DNA of 64,000 nt, taken from assembly GCF_023498005.1 (NCBI RefSeq), contig NZ_CP097289.1, forward strand, positions 6,386,001 to 6,450,000, read 5' to 3'. Source of the DNA: Streptomyces durmitorensis (GTDB taxonomy: Bacteria > Actinomycetota > Actinomycetes > Streptomycetales > Streptomycetaceae). The notes beneath the pieces are model-generated. The model saw only the letters and a list, made by a program, of their open reading frames with translations, was not told the origin of the DNA and made no database searches. Below are positions 43,187 to 52,014 of this stretch, piece after piece (the stretch's first letter is position 1; every line of letters begins with the position of its first letter). A program made the position numbers and the translations under genes.

Positions 43187-44953
43187 TCAGGCGACGGGGG
43201 AGTGGCGGTGGGCCGCGGGTGCGTCGGGGAAGCAGCGCGGGTCGTCCCAGAGGAGCTGGACGTCCCTCGCCCAGTGCGTGTCCGGCTCGTCCGACGCCTC
43301 GGCGCTCTCCCTCAACGTCAGGATGGTGCGGGGCAGTTCGGCCGGTGGGTGGCCATCGACGTGGGCGGCCATGCGGTCGAGGAAGTCGGAGCCCGCGCAG
43401 CCCTCGTCGGTCGTGTGGTGGTCGGAGTCGTCGCAGCCCGTGCGCGGCCACACGAGCACCGGCACCGGCGCGGTGAGCGAGACGTCGAAGTGCGTCACGT
43501 CGGCGTCGGGCCCGGCGCGCCCGGCGCGTGGCGGCGCCGCGAACCCCGCCAGATCCGCGCCGTCGCGCCGCAGCCGGAACCTCAGCTTGTTCGGCTTCTC
43601 CTGGGTGCCGCACTCGACGCGGTGCAGGACGGTCGTGGGGCGCTCGTCCAGGTGCTCCCACTTGCGGGCGAGGCGGTGGCGCAGACCGCCCTTGCGGCGC
43701 GACCGGTCGGTCACGACCAGGGGGTACGAGCAGCCGAGCGGGGTCGGGTCGTCCGCGCCGCACTCCCACTGGGCCACCGGCCAGTTGAGCAGCGCGCGGG
43801 GCAGCACGAAGGCCAGCAACTCGTCCGTACCAGGGGTGAGATGGGAGAAGGCGTCGTCGACGCGCTCCTGGACGTACCGCCGGACGTGTCCGGCGGCCAC
43901 GGTGTGCGAGCCGACGGGGTGGCGCAGGCCCTCGCGGTACGCGGACACCTCGACCAGGAGCTGGTCGTCGCCCGCGCCGCTGTGGTCGATCTCGATGAGG
44001 ATGGGGGACCAGACGGGTAACTCCCGGGGCTCTCCGGGCTCACCGGGTTCACCGGATGCACCTGGCTCACCGCACTCGCCGGGCGGCGACGGTGCGGGCG
44101 TCGCGGGCGCTTCGAGCAGGCCCGCGAGGCGGTCGGCGAGGCGCGTCACCGCGTCCGGCTCCTCGACCTCCGAGAGTACGTACCAGGCCGCCGACCAGAG
44201 CGAGCCGAAGCCCTCCGGCGGCACGGGCGGTCCGAACGGACCCACCGCGTCGCGGTACAGCCGCTCCGGGTCGCGGGCGACGCCGGTGCCCGCGGCCCGG
44301 TCCACCAGGGCGCGCAGCCGTTCCTTCGCCGCCCGGTGGTGGCCGGGGGTGGGGACCAGGTCGCCGAGCGGGGGCCAGTAGCGGGCCATGACGGAGGTGG
44401 GCAGCATGCGTCCGTTGCGTACGCCGCTGGTCGCGCGGGTGGCCGCCGACACCATGCCCACGACCCGGTTGCTGTCCGCGAGGGTGACCGCCGCGCCGCT
44501 GAACCCCGGGGCCAGGGGCTGCCCGTGGGCGCTCCACGCCTCCAGCTGGACCCACTCGTCGGCGATCCGCTGGGCGGCGGTGGCGCGGTACTCGGCGAGG
44601 GTGCCCTCGCGGTAGCCCTTGGGGAATCCGTAGACGAGGAGCCGGGGGCGCGGTTCGGCGTACGCGTCCTCCGGGGCCGCGAACTCGGCGGGCCGCACCG
44701 GCACCGCGTGCTCCAGCTCCAGGACGGCGAGGTCGCCGAGGTCGTCACCGCGCCCGTCCCAGCCGCCGTGCGCGCCGACGGCGGCGGTCACCTCGCCGAG
44801 GTCGTCGCGGTGCGGGAAGGAGACGGTGACGGGCGCGGTGCCGCTGCCGCGGACGACGTGCGCACAGGTCAGGACGTGCCGCTCGGACACCAGGAACCCG
44901 GCCCCGACCTCGCTCCCGCACCGGATGCGGGCATGCCACGATGCGCTGTTCAT
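43187..44953 (-). CDS. Trypsin-like peptidase fused to a VMAP-C-like domain
   Basis: 588 residues. Chymotrypsin-fold domain (1-200) with His32 (LTCAHVV), Asp74 (DLAVLELE) and Ser152 (PGFSGAAV) all present. A central helical region (about 210-290, Effector-associated-like) follows, then an acidic Gly/Pro linker. The C-terminal domain (about 320-580) with FVLPRALLNWPVAQW...PLGCSYPLVVTDRSRR and RKWEHLDERP resembles VMAP-C. No signal peptide, so cytoplasmic. Expected to be a protease effector gated by MoxR and the vWA partner; its target is unknown. Confidence 0.85.
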   Translation of the reverse strand: MNSASWHARIRCGSEVGAGFLVSERHVLTCAHVVRGSGTAPVTVSFPHRDDLGEVTAAVGAHGGWDGRGDDLGDLAVLELEHAVPVRPAEFAAPEDAYAEPRPRLLVYGFPKGYREGTLAEYRATAAQRIADEWVQLEAWSAHGQPLAPGFSGAAVTLADSNRVVGMVSAATRATSGVRNGRMLPTSVMARYWPPLGDLVPTPGHHRAAKERLRALVDRAAGTGVARDPERLYRDAVGPFGPPVPPEGFGSLWSAAWYVLSEVEEPDAVTRLADRLAGLLEAPATPAPSPPGECGEPGASGEPGEPGEPRELPVWSPILIEIDHSGAGDDQLLVEVSAYREGLRHPVGSHTVAAGHVRRYVQERVDDAFSHLTPGTDELLAFVLPRALLNWPVAQWECGADDPTPLGCSYPLVVTDRSRRKGGLRHRLARKWEHLDERPTTVLHRVECGTQEKPNKLRFRLRRDGADLAGFAAPPRAGRAGPDADVTHFDVSLTAPVPVLVWPRTGCDDSDHHTTDEGCAGSDFLDRMAAHVDGHPPAELPRTILTLRESAEASDEPDTHWARDVQLLWDDPRCFPDAPAAHRHSPVA

Positions 44954-44989
44954 GGGGTGGGAGTGGGTGCGGGTGGTGTGTGCTGCGGT

Positions 44990-45140
44990 GCTGGTCCGTC
45001 TTGGGGGCGGGGCCGTGCCGGTATGTCCGTCCTCGCCATCGTCCGGTGGCCGTGGGGTTGCTGCGGCGGGGGAGTGTCGGGAGCCGTGCTCCGGGCGGAC
45101 ATACCGGCACGTCCCCTCATGAGCGCTGCCGACCGCGGGT
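44990..45140 (-). repeat. Dispersed palindromic element, copy B
   Basis: Arms CGTGCCGGTATGTC (45014-45027) and GACATACCGGCAC (45098-45110), inverted relative to the copy at 1051-1205. Homology extends into the flanks, so the last codons and TGA stop of the CU044_2847-like gene (45117-45119) fall inside the element. It separates that gene from the peptidase gene. Confidence 0.75.
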
Positions 45141-45488
45141 CGCGTCGGCTTCGGAGGCAGCCGCCTCCGGCCCGTCCGGGGTCCACGCGAGGCGTACCAC
45201 CAGGTGGCCCTCCGCCGTGCCCTTCACGATCACCGCCCCTGCCTCCGCCGACATCCGCACGCCGAACTCGATCTCCACCGAGTCCGGGCGCAGGCTGCCG
45301 TCGCGGAACACCCGCAGTGCCGACTCGGCGGCGGCGCGTGCCCCGGCGAGTGACTCCTCGAAGGTGCGGACCGCACGGGAGGGGCCTTCGCCGCGGGAGA
45401 TGAGGTGCGAGCCGTGCGTGTCCTCCACGTCCGCCATGACGACGTGCGCGCCGTCGTCGGTCGTGAACTCCACCAGATCGTCCATCAA
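45117..45488 (-). CDS. CU044_2847-type small protein of conflict systems
   Basis: 123 residues. LVEFTTDDGAHVVMADVED at the N-terminus, TFEESLAGARAAAESALRVF in the middle, DSVEIEFGVRMSAEAGAVIVKG and a final LVVRLAW strand match the CU044_2847 fold that accompanies trypsin/VMAP effectors. The C-terminal tail (about 20 residues) is Ala/Arg-rich, and its end lies in a repeat element. First gene of the minus-strand unit 45488-37931. It probably regulates or presents the peptidase. Confidence 0.8.
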   Translation of the reverse strand: MMDDLVEFTTDDGAHVVMADVEDTHGSHLISRGEGPSRAVRTFEESLAGARAAAESALRVFRDGSLRPDSVEIEFGVRMSAEAGAVIVKGTAEGHLVVRLAWTPDGPEAAASEADATRGRQRS

Positions 45489-45718
45489 CGCCCCCGTCGT
45501 GCCCGTGCCTCACCGCTTGCCAACTGCATTGTCGCGGAAGGTCCTTGCGGCTGTCATCCGAGTCCCGGGTAACGGAGCCGTACGTGTGGGGCTGGCGGGA
45601 AGGTGCCCTGGCGGTTTCCCGCCAGCACCCGTCAACACCCCGGCAACACAAGCCCCCCGACACTCTTCGCAGCACCCGGGAACCACCCCCGCCCGGGTCC
45701 GACGAAGAGAGGGCACCC

Positions 45719-48700
45719 ATGACCCGATCCCCCGCGTGGCGAAGAGCGAGGCTGCTGCCGGCCGTCGGCCTCGCGTTCGCGCTGCTGCCGGCAGGGCAGG
45801 CCGCCACCGCGGCTCCTTCCGGCGTGCCGCAGGCCACCCCCGCGGCCCGCGCCGCCCACACGGTCACCCTGGTGACCGGCGACAAGGTCACCGTCACGGA
45901 ACTCGGCGGCGGCAAGAAGACCGTCACCGTCGACCGGCCCGCAGGGGCCACCGGAGCGGTGCGCAGCGAGATCGCGGGCGACCGCATCACCGTCGTACCG
46001 GACGAGGCGCGGCCCTATCTGAGCGCGGGCACCCTCGACAAGCGGCTCTTCGACGTGACGGAGCTGATGCGCCAGGGGCTCGGGGACGAGAAGGGCGGCG
46101 CGCTGCCGCTCATCGTCACGTACGACAAGAGCGCGCGGCGCGACGCGGGCGCTGCGACGCCCCGCGGCGCCGACAAGGTGCGCGCGCTGCCGAGCGTGGG
46201 CGGTGTGGCGGTGAAGGCCGACGGGCCCGGGGCGTTCTGGCGTGACGTGACGTCGGATTCCTCGAAGTCATCGGGGGCCAGGGCTGGTTCGGGCTCCGGT
46301 CGCCTTGCCGACGGCATCGGCAAGATCTGGCTCGACGGCCGGGTCGAGGCCGACATGGCGCAGAGCAACGAGCAGATCGGCACCCCCGAGGCCTGGGAGG
46401 CCGGGCTCACCGGCAAGGGCGTGAAGGTCGCCGTCCTCGACACGGGTGTTGATCTCTCCCACCCCGGTCTCAAGGATCGCGTGGACGTCACGAAGAGCTT
46501 CATCCCGGGCGAGGAGGTCGCCGACCGCAACGGCCACGGCACCCATGTGACCTCGACCGTCGGCGGCAGCGGCGCCGAGTCCGAGGCCGACAAGGAGAAG
46601 GGCGTGGCGCCCGGCGCCGCACTCTCCGTCGGCAAGGTGCTCAGCGACGAGGGCTCCGGCAGCGAGTCGCAGATCATCGCCGGAATGGAGTGGGCGGCCA
46701 AGGACGTCGGCGCCAAGGTCGTGTCGATGAGCCTCGGTTCGCAGGAGGCGAGCGACGGCACCGACCCGATGGCCGCCGCCGTCAACACCCTCTCCAAGGA
46801 CACCGGCGCCCTCTTCGTCATCGCCGCGGGCAACACCGGCGCCCCCTCCTCGATCGGCTCGCCCGGCGCCGCAGACTCCGCGCTGACCATCGGCGCCGTC
46901 GACTCCGCCGACCGGGCCGCGTACTTCACCAGCCAGGGCCCGCGCATCGGGGACCAGGCACTCAAGCCCGACCTGTCGGCGCCGGGCGTGGACATCCTCG
47001 CCGCCCGCTCGCAGCTCGTCGACGGCGAGGGCTTCTACACCGAGATGAGCGGTACGTCGATGGCGACCCCGCACGTCGCGGGCGTGGCCGCCCTGCTCGC
47101 CGAGAAGCACCCGGACTGGAGCGGTGCGCGCCTCAAGGACGCGCTGATGTCGACCTCCGAGCAACTGGACGCTTCCGCCTATGAGTTGGGCGCCGGTCGC
47201 GTCAGTGTGCCCGATGCCGTCGACGCGCAGGTCACCGCGAGCGGGAGCGCCGACCTCGGCTTCTACTCCTGGCCGTACGGGGACAACAAGCCCGTCACGA
47301 AGACGGTGACCTACACCAACTCATCCGATGCGGCGGTGGAGTTGAGCCTCGCCGCCGAAGGCGCGGCGGAGGGTGTCGCCACCCTCGCCGACAAGACGCT
47401 CACCGTGCCCGCGCACGGCACCGCGTCGACCACGGTCACGGGTGACGGCGCGAAGGCGCCCGTCGGCAACACCAGTGGCCGCATCGTCGCGAGCGCCGCC
47501 GGGAAGCCGGTCGCGCACACCGCGTTCGGGCTGGTCAAGGAGGAGGAGCGGTACACGCTCACCGTCCACGTGAAGGACCGTGACGGCGCGGCGACCGGAG
47601 CCGGCCTGGTGTTCCAGCGCCTCGCCGAGCAGGTCGACCCCGTCCAGGCGCAGGTCGGTGAATCCGGCACCCTTGAGCTGCGTCTGAAGCCGGGAACGTA
47701 CGCCCTCTCCTCTTTCCTCGACGTGCGCGGCAGCAAGGGCAAGGACTCCCTCGGCCTCGGCTTCCTCGCCGCGCCCGAGATCGTCCTCGACCAGGATCGT
47801 GAAGTCACCCTGGACGGCCGCACGTTGCGCGAGGTCGGGGTGGACGTCGGCAAGCGGACGGAGACCCGCCAGCTCCTGATGGAGTACGACCGGAAGGCGA
47901 ACGGCGCCGAGCTGATGGGCGCGGTCCAGGTGCCCGTCAAGTACGACAGCATCTTCGCCGCACCCACCGCCAAGGTGTCCGACGGCAGCTTCGAGTACCG
48001 CACCGTCTGGCGCCTGGGCAAGCCGACCCTGGACGTGAAGGGCCTCGGCCAGGTGGTCGCGCAGCCCGGCGGCACGGTGACCGACGGCCGGAGCAAGCTG
48101 CGGATCGTGGATGCGGGCGGCGGCACGGCGGCCGACTACGCGGGCAAGGACGTGCAGGGCAAGGCCGTCGTCGTGCGGCGGTCCGCCGCATCGGATGTGA
48201 CGCCTGATCAGCTCGGTCAGGCGGCTCAGGACGCGGGCGTCAAGGCCCTGTTCGTGACCGACGACGTGCCAGGGCGGCTCAACGCGTGGTTCGGCACCGA
48301 CGACAACGCGGACCGGCCGCTTCAGATCGGCACGGTCGACGCGGCGGACGGCGCGCGGCTGCTCGCGGCGGCGAAGGCGGGGAAGTCGGTGGAGACCACC
48401 GCGACGTCGCGCACGCCGTACGTCTACGACGTGTCGGAGGGCCACAAGGGGGCGGTGCCCAGGGATCTGACGTACGAGCCGTCGAAGCGTGAACTCGCGG
48501 TCCTGGACACGAAGTTCCACGCGGTGAAGCCGGTGGCGGGCGGCGAGTTCCGCTATTCGCTGACGGACACCTTCACCGTCGGGATCGGCTTCCAGGAGAA
48601 GATCGACTACCCGGTCGAGCGGACGGACTACGCCTCCACGGGCACGGGCCAGCTCTGGCACGAGTCGGTGTCGGTCGGGCCCGGCGCGCTGGAGGAGCGG

Positions 48701-49438
48701 AGCGGTCTGGTCAGTTACCGGGGCGGCAGGCACGGCGAGCTGGACTGGTTCAAGCCCGTGTGGCACCCGTGGCTGGGGACGGGCCTGGGCTGGGGGCAGC
48801 AGCGCTACGGGAACACGCTGGAGTTCAACGTGCCCGGGTGGGGTGACTCCGGTCCCGATCACACCGGGTTCGGCGACGTGTGGAACGACGACTCGATGAC
48901 GCAGTTCACCGAGGTGTACGCGGACGGCGAGCTGGTCGACCGGCGGCAGAGTTCGGGTGCGTACGTGTGGGACGCGAGCCCGGCGCTGACGACGTACAAG
49001 GTCGTGACGGACACGACGCTGGATCCCGATCGGTGGAGGCTCGCCACGAAGGGCCACTCGGAGTGGACCTTCGAGTCGAAGGAGACGGCGGGCGACCGCA
49101 AGACCTTCCTGCCCCTGCTGAACCTCGGGTTCGACGTGGACACGGACCTCGCGGGTGATGTCCGGGGCGGGCGGTCCGTGGACATCGGGATCTTCTCCGA
49201 GTATGTCGAGGGAGCGGTGGAGAAGGGGTCCATCGGCGGCGGCAAGCTGGAGGTCTCGTACGACGACGGGAAGAGCTGGAAGGGCGTCGGCCTGGACCGG
49301 GACGGCAGTAAGGCTGCCTGGGACGGGAAGCTGAAGGTGCCCGCCTCCGCCGAGTTCATCTCGCTGCGGGCCTCGGCGAGTGATGACCGGGGCGGGGCGG
49401 TGACGCAGGACATCGTGCGGGCGGTGGGGGTGCGGTAG
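45719..49438 (+). CDS. Large secreted S8 subtilisin-family protease
   Basis: 1239 residues. Signal peptide 1-32, propeptide to about 195, catalytic domain 210-530 with Asp241 (VAVLDTGVD), His273 (NGHGTHV), oxyanion Asn372 (AAGNTG) and Ser447 (SGTSMATPHVAG). The remaining 700 residues form beta-rich domains including a PA-like segment (about 800-900) and a C-terminal beta domain. Comparable to large extracellular Streptomyces subtilisins. GAGAGGG precedes the ATG at 45719. Divergent from the conflict-system operon across 230 bp, so not part of it. Confidence 0.92.
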   Translation: MTRSPAWRRARLLPAVGLAFALLPAGQAATAAPSGVPQATPAARAAHTVTLVTGDKVTVTELGGGKKTVTVDRPAGATGAVRSEIAGDRITVVPDEARPYLSAGTLDKRLFDVTELMRQGLGDEKGGALPLIVTYDKSARRDAGAATPRGADKVRALPSVGGVAVKADGPGAFWRDVTSDSSKSSGARAGSGSGRLADGIGKIWLDGRVEADMAQSNEQIGTPEAWEAGLTGKGVKVAVLDTGVDLSHPGLKDRVDVTKSFIPGEEVADRNGHGTHVTSTVGGSGAESEADKEKGVAPGAALSVGKVLSDEGSGSESQIIAGMEWAAKDVGAKVVSMSLGSQEASDGTDPMAAAVNTLSKDTGALFVIAAGNTGAPSSIGSPGAADSALTIGAVDSADRAAYFTSQGPRIGDQALKPDLSAPGVDILAARSQLVDGEGFYTEMSGTSMATPHVAGVAALLAEKHPDWSGARLKDALMSTSEQLDASAYELGAGRVSVPDAVDAQVTASGSADLGFYSWPYGDNKPVTKTVTYTNSSDAAVELSLAAEGAAEGVATLADKTLTVPAHGTASTTVTGDGAKAPVGNTSGRIVASAAGKPVAHTAFGLVKEEERYTLTVHVKDRDGAATGAGLVFQRLAEQVDPVQAQVGESGTLELRLKPGTYALSSFLDVRGSKGKDSLGLGFLAAPEIVLDQDREVTLDGRTLREVGVDVGKRTETRQLLMEYDRKANGAELMGAVQVPVKYDSIFAAPTAKVSDGSFEYRTVWRLGKPTLDVKGLGQVVAQPGGTVTDGRSKLRIVDAGGGTAADYAGKDVQGKAVVVRRSAASDVTPDQLGQAAQDAGVKALFVTDDVPGRLNAWFGTDDNADRPLQIGTVDAADGARLLAAAKAGKSVETTATSRTPYVYDVSEGHKGAVPRDLTYEPSKRELAVLDTKFHAVKPVAGGEFRYSLTDTFTVGIGFQEKIDYPVERTDYASTGTGQLWHESVSVGPGALEERSGLVSYRGGRHGELDWFKPVWHPWLGTGLGWGQQRYGNTLEFNVPGWGDSGPDHTGFGDVWNDDSMTQFTEVYADGELVDRRQSSGAYVWDASPALTTYKVVTDTTLDPDRWRLATKGHSEWTFESKETAGDRKTFLPLLNLGFDVDTDLAGDVRGGRSVDIGIFSEYVEGAVEKGSIGGGKLEVSYDDGKSWKGVGLDRDGSKAAWDGKLKVPASAEFISLRASASDDRGGAVTQDIVRAVGVR

Positions 49439-49468
49439 CGGACCGGCTCTGCTCGCTCCCTACACGGG

Positions 49469-49490
49469 GACGTAATCAGAGCGTTACGTC
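49469..49490. other. Perfect dyad between protease and glycosyltransferase genes
   Basis: GACGTAA-tcagagcg-TTACGTC, 7-bp arms, 30 bp after the subtilisin stop. It may be an operator for the next gene or a weak terminator. Confidence 0.45.
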
Positions 49491-49632
49491 AGTGAAGGTG
49501 CGGTGTCACAGTGATCGTTGAGGCTGATGTGACCGATTGGCCCCTGTTTCAGTGCTAGTTGGCGGCTCAACGAGAACCATCGAAAACCAAGCGGTCCTCC
49601 CCCCACAATCCGAACAGGATGGGACCACATAG

Positions 49633-52014
49633 ATGTCCGTCACACCGGTGCTGACACCGCACCTTTCCTCCACGTCACCGAATCCTTCCTCCGCACCACC
49701 GACCGGCGGCCACATCCTGGCCGTCGGCTCACCGGGCCCGAGCCGTGAACTGCTCACCCGAACCCTGCGACTCACCGGGTACGACGTCACCCACGCCGTC
49801 CCCGGCGACGTGCACCGCCAGGTCAGGCAGGCGCCACCGGACGCGATCGTGGCCCTCGACGACGGCCCCGACGGCCGGGGCCAGGGCCTCGACGTCATCC
49901 GCGAGGTCCGCGCCGACCCGGCAGGGCAGGCACTTCCGCTGCTCATGGTCACGGCGGCCCGAACCCCGGCCCCCGCCACCGTCGCCGATCTGCTGCGGCA
50001 CGGCGCCGACGACTGCCTGCCGGAGGCCTGCGACCCGCGCGAGCTGTCGGCGCGGATAGCGGCCAAACTGCACCGCGTGCCGGTCCCGGTGGAGAACCTG
50101 CTGCGCGATCCGCGCACCGGCCTCTACTCGGGGCCGCACTTCATGGACGAACTCGACCGCGAGCTCAGCCGCCCGTCCGCCGCACGGCGCGGCGGCGTCC
50201 TCGCCGTCGTCGGCGTCGCCGAGATGGCGGCCCTGGAGACATGGCTCGGGCCGCGTGTGCGGCGCGAGGTCGCCGAGCGGTTGGCGGGTGTCGCAGAACG
50301 CCTCGGCGGCGTGTGCGACCGGCTCGGCTGGGACGAGGCCGGGCAGCTCCTCGTGCTCATGCCCGGTGTCGACGAGGAGACCGCGACCCGGAGCCTGCGG
50401 GAGTTCGCCGTGTCCGTGGCCGGGACGCGCTTCGTCGTCGCCGACGAGAACGTCCGGCTCACCCCGGCCGTCGGCTGGACCCCGCTCGCCGAGTACGCCG
50501 ACCACACCCGGGCGGCCGAGCACGCGCGCGACGCCGTGTCCGAGGCCGTGCGCCACCGGGACCTGCGCCCCGTCCGCTACGAGCCGTGGATGCGCACGAG
50601 CGCCCCGCACGGCCACCGCCGGGCCCGCGCAGGCCTGCGGGCGCTGCTCACCTGGACGGCCCGGCTGCTGTCCCCGGTGCTTCCGCTGGTGCTCGGCGTG
50701 GGCGTGCCGTTCGTGCTCTACCAGCAGGCGTACGAACTGGGCTGGGACGCGGCCGGGTTCGCGTACTGGGTGGTGGTGGCGGGGCTCGTGCTCTCCGCGC
50801 TGCTCATCATGCTGGAGTGCCTGTTCTCGCTGGACGCGACGCCCAGGCCCGAGCGTCCTGGCCAGCCCTATCCGTCCGCGAGCGCCGTCATCGCCGCCTA
50901 TCTGCCGAACGAGGCGGCGACGATCGTCGACACCGTCGAGTCGTTCCTGCGGCTCGACTACCCCGGCGACCTGGAGATCGTCCTCGCGTACAACACCCCG
51001 CACCCGCTGCCCGTCGAGGACACCCTGCGCGACATGGCGGTCCGCGATCCGCGCCTCGTGCTGCTCCCGGTGGCCGGGAGCACGTCCAAGGCGCAGAACA
51101 TCAACGCGGCGGTCACGCGGGTGCACGGCGAGTTCGTCGGCATCTTCGACGCCGACCACCACCCCGCCCCGAACGCCTTCCGGCACGCGTGGGACTGGCT
51201 GTCCAACGGCTACGACGTCGTCCAGGGCCACTGCGTGATCCGCAACGGCGACAGCTCGTGGGTCGCGAGGACGGTCGGCGTCGAGTTCGAGACGATCTAC
51301 GCGGTCAGTCATCCCGGACGGACCAGGATGTACGGCTTCGGGGTCTTCGGCGGTTCGAACGGCTTCTGGCGCACGGATCTGCTCGCGAGGACCCGGATGC
51401 ACGGCTCGATGCTGACCGAGGACATCGACTCCACCCTGCGCGCCCTGAACGAAGGCGCGCGGTTCGCCATGGACCGCACGCTCATCTCGCGCGAGCTGGC
51501 GCCGACGCTCCTTCGCCCGCTGTGGAACCAGCGCTCGCGCTGGGCGCAGGGCTGGCTCCAGGTCTCGCTGCGGCACCTGTGGGGCGCGCTGCGCTCCCCG
51601 GTGTACTCGCGCAGGCAGAAGGCGGGCCTCTTCGCGCTGCTCGGCTGGCGCGAGGTCCAGCCGTGGCTCACGCTCCAGATCCTGCCGATCCTGGTGCACG
51701 CGGCCTGGCGCGCGGGCGGCGCCGACCGCCTGGACTGGGCGGTGCCCGTCTGCCTGACGGCGGCGGCGTTCACCATGTCGGCCGGGGTGGTGCAGGCGGC
51801 CTTCGCGTGGCGGCTCGCGGTGCCCGAACTGCGGCGCCGCAAGGCGTGGTTCTGGCGCTATCTGTTCGTGTCGACGTTCTTCTACAGCCACTTCAAGAAC
51901 ATGGTGGCGCGCCAGGCGCATCTGAAGGAGGCGCTCGGCGACCGGCAGTGGCGGGTCACGCCGCGCGCCGCCACCGAACCAGGGGTGGTCGCGGACCCGG
52001 CGGTGCGGGCATGA
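49633..52014 (+). CDS. REC-GGDEF-like-glycosyltransferase family 2 fusion
   Basis: 793 residues. REC-like domain 27-145 (LDD at 75-77, but the conserved Lys position reads LPE), degenerate GGDEF domain about 155-300 (motif LGWDEAG), two TM helices about 345-400, then a processive GT2: DADH at 506, TED at 595, QRSRW at 633, and four C-terminal TM helices. It would polymerise or transfer a sugar at the membrane, perhaps controlled by the N-terminal pseudo-signalling domains. The stop overlaps the acyltransferase ATG (ATGA). Polymer unknown. Confidence 0.85.
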   Translation: MSVTPVLTPHLSSTSPNPSSAPPTGGHILAVGSPGPSRELLTRTLRLTGYDVTHAVPGDVHRQVRQAPPDAIVALDDGPDGRGQGLDVIREVRADPAGQALPLLMVTAARTPAPATVADLLRHGADDCLPEACDPRELSARIAAKLHRVPVPVENLLRDPRTGLYSGPHFMDELDRELSRPSAARRGGVLAVVGVAEMAALETWLGPRVRREVAERLAGVAERLGGVCDRLGWDEAGQLLVLMPGVDEETATRSLREFAVSVAGTRFVVADENVRLTPAVGWTPLAEYADHTRAAEHARDAVSEAVRHRDLRPVRYEPWMRTSAPHGHRRARAGLRALLTWTARLLSPVLPLVLGVGVPFVLYQQAYELGWDAAGFAYWVVVAGLVLSALLIMLECLFSLDATPRPERPGQPYPSASAVIAAYLPNEAATIVDTVESFLRLDYPGDLEIVLAYNTPHPLPVEDTLRDMAVRDPRLVLLPVAGSTSKAQNINAAVTRVHGEFVGIFDADHHPAPNAFRHAWDWLSNGYDVVQGHCVIRNGDSSWVARTVGVEFETIYAVSHPGRTRMYGFGVFGGSNGFWRTDLLARTRMHGSMLTEDIDSTLRALNEGARFAMDRTLISRELAPTLLRPLWNQRSRWAQGWLQVSLRHLWGALRSPVYSRRQKAGLFALLGWREVQPWLTLQILPILVHAAWRAGGADRLDWAVPVCLTAAAFTMSAGVVQAAFAWRLAVPELRRRKAWFWRYLFVSTFFYSHFKNMVARQAHLKEALGDRQWRVTPRAATEPGVVADPAVRA

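Noticed and set aside
45545..45718. 58-codon N-terminal extension of the subtilisin
   Set aside because: GAGAGGG and a clean signal peptide place the start at 45719.
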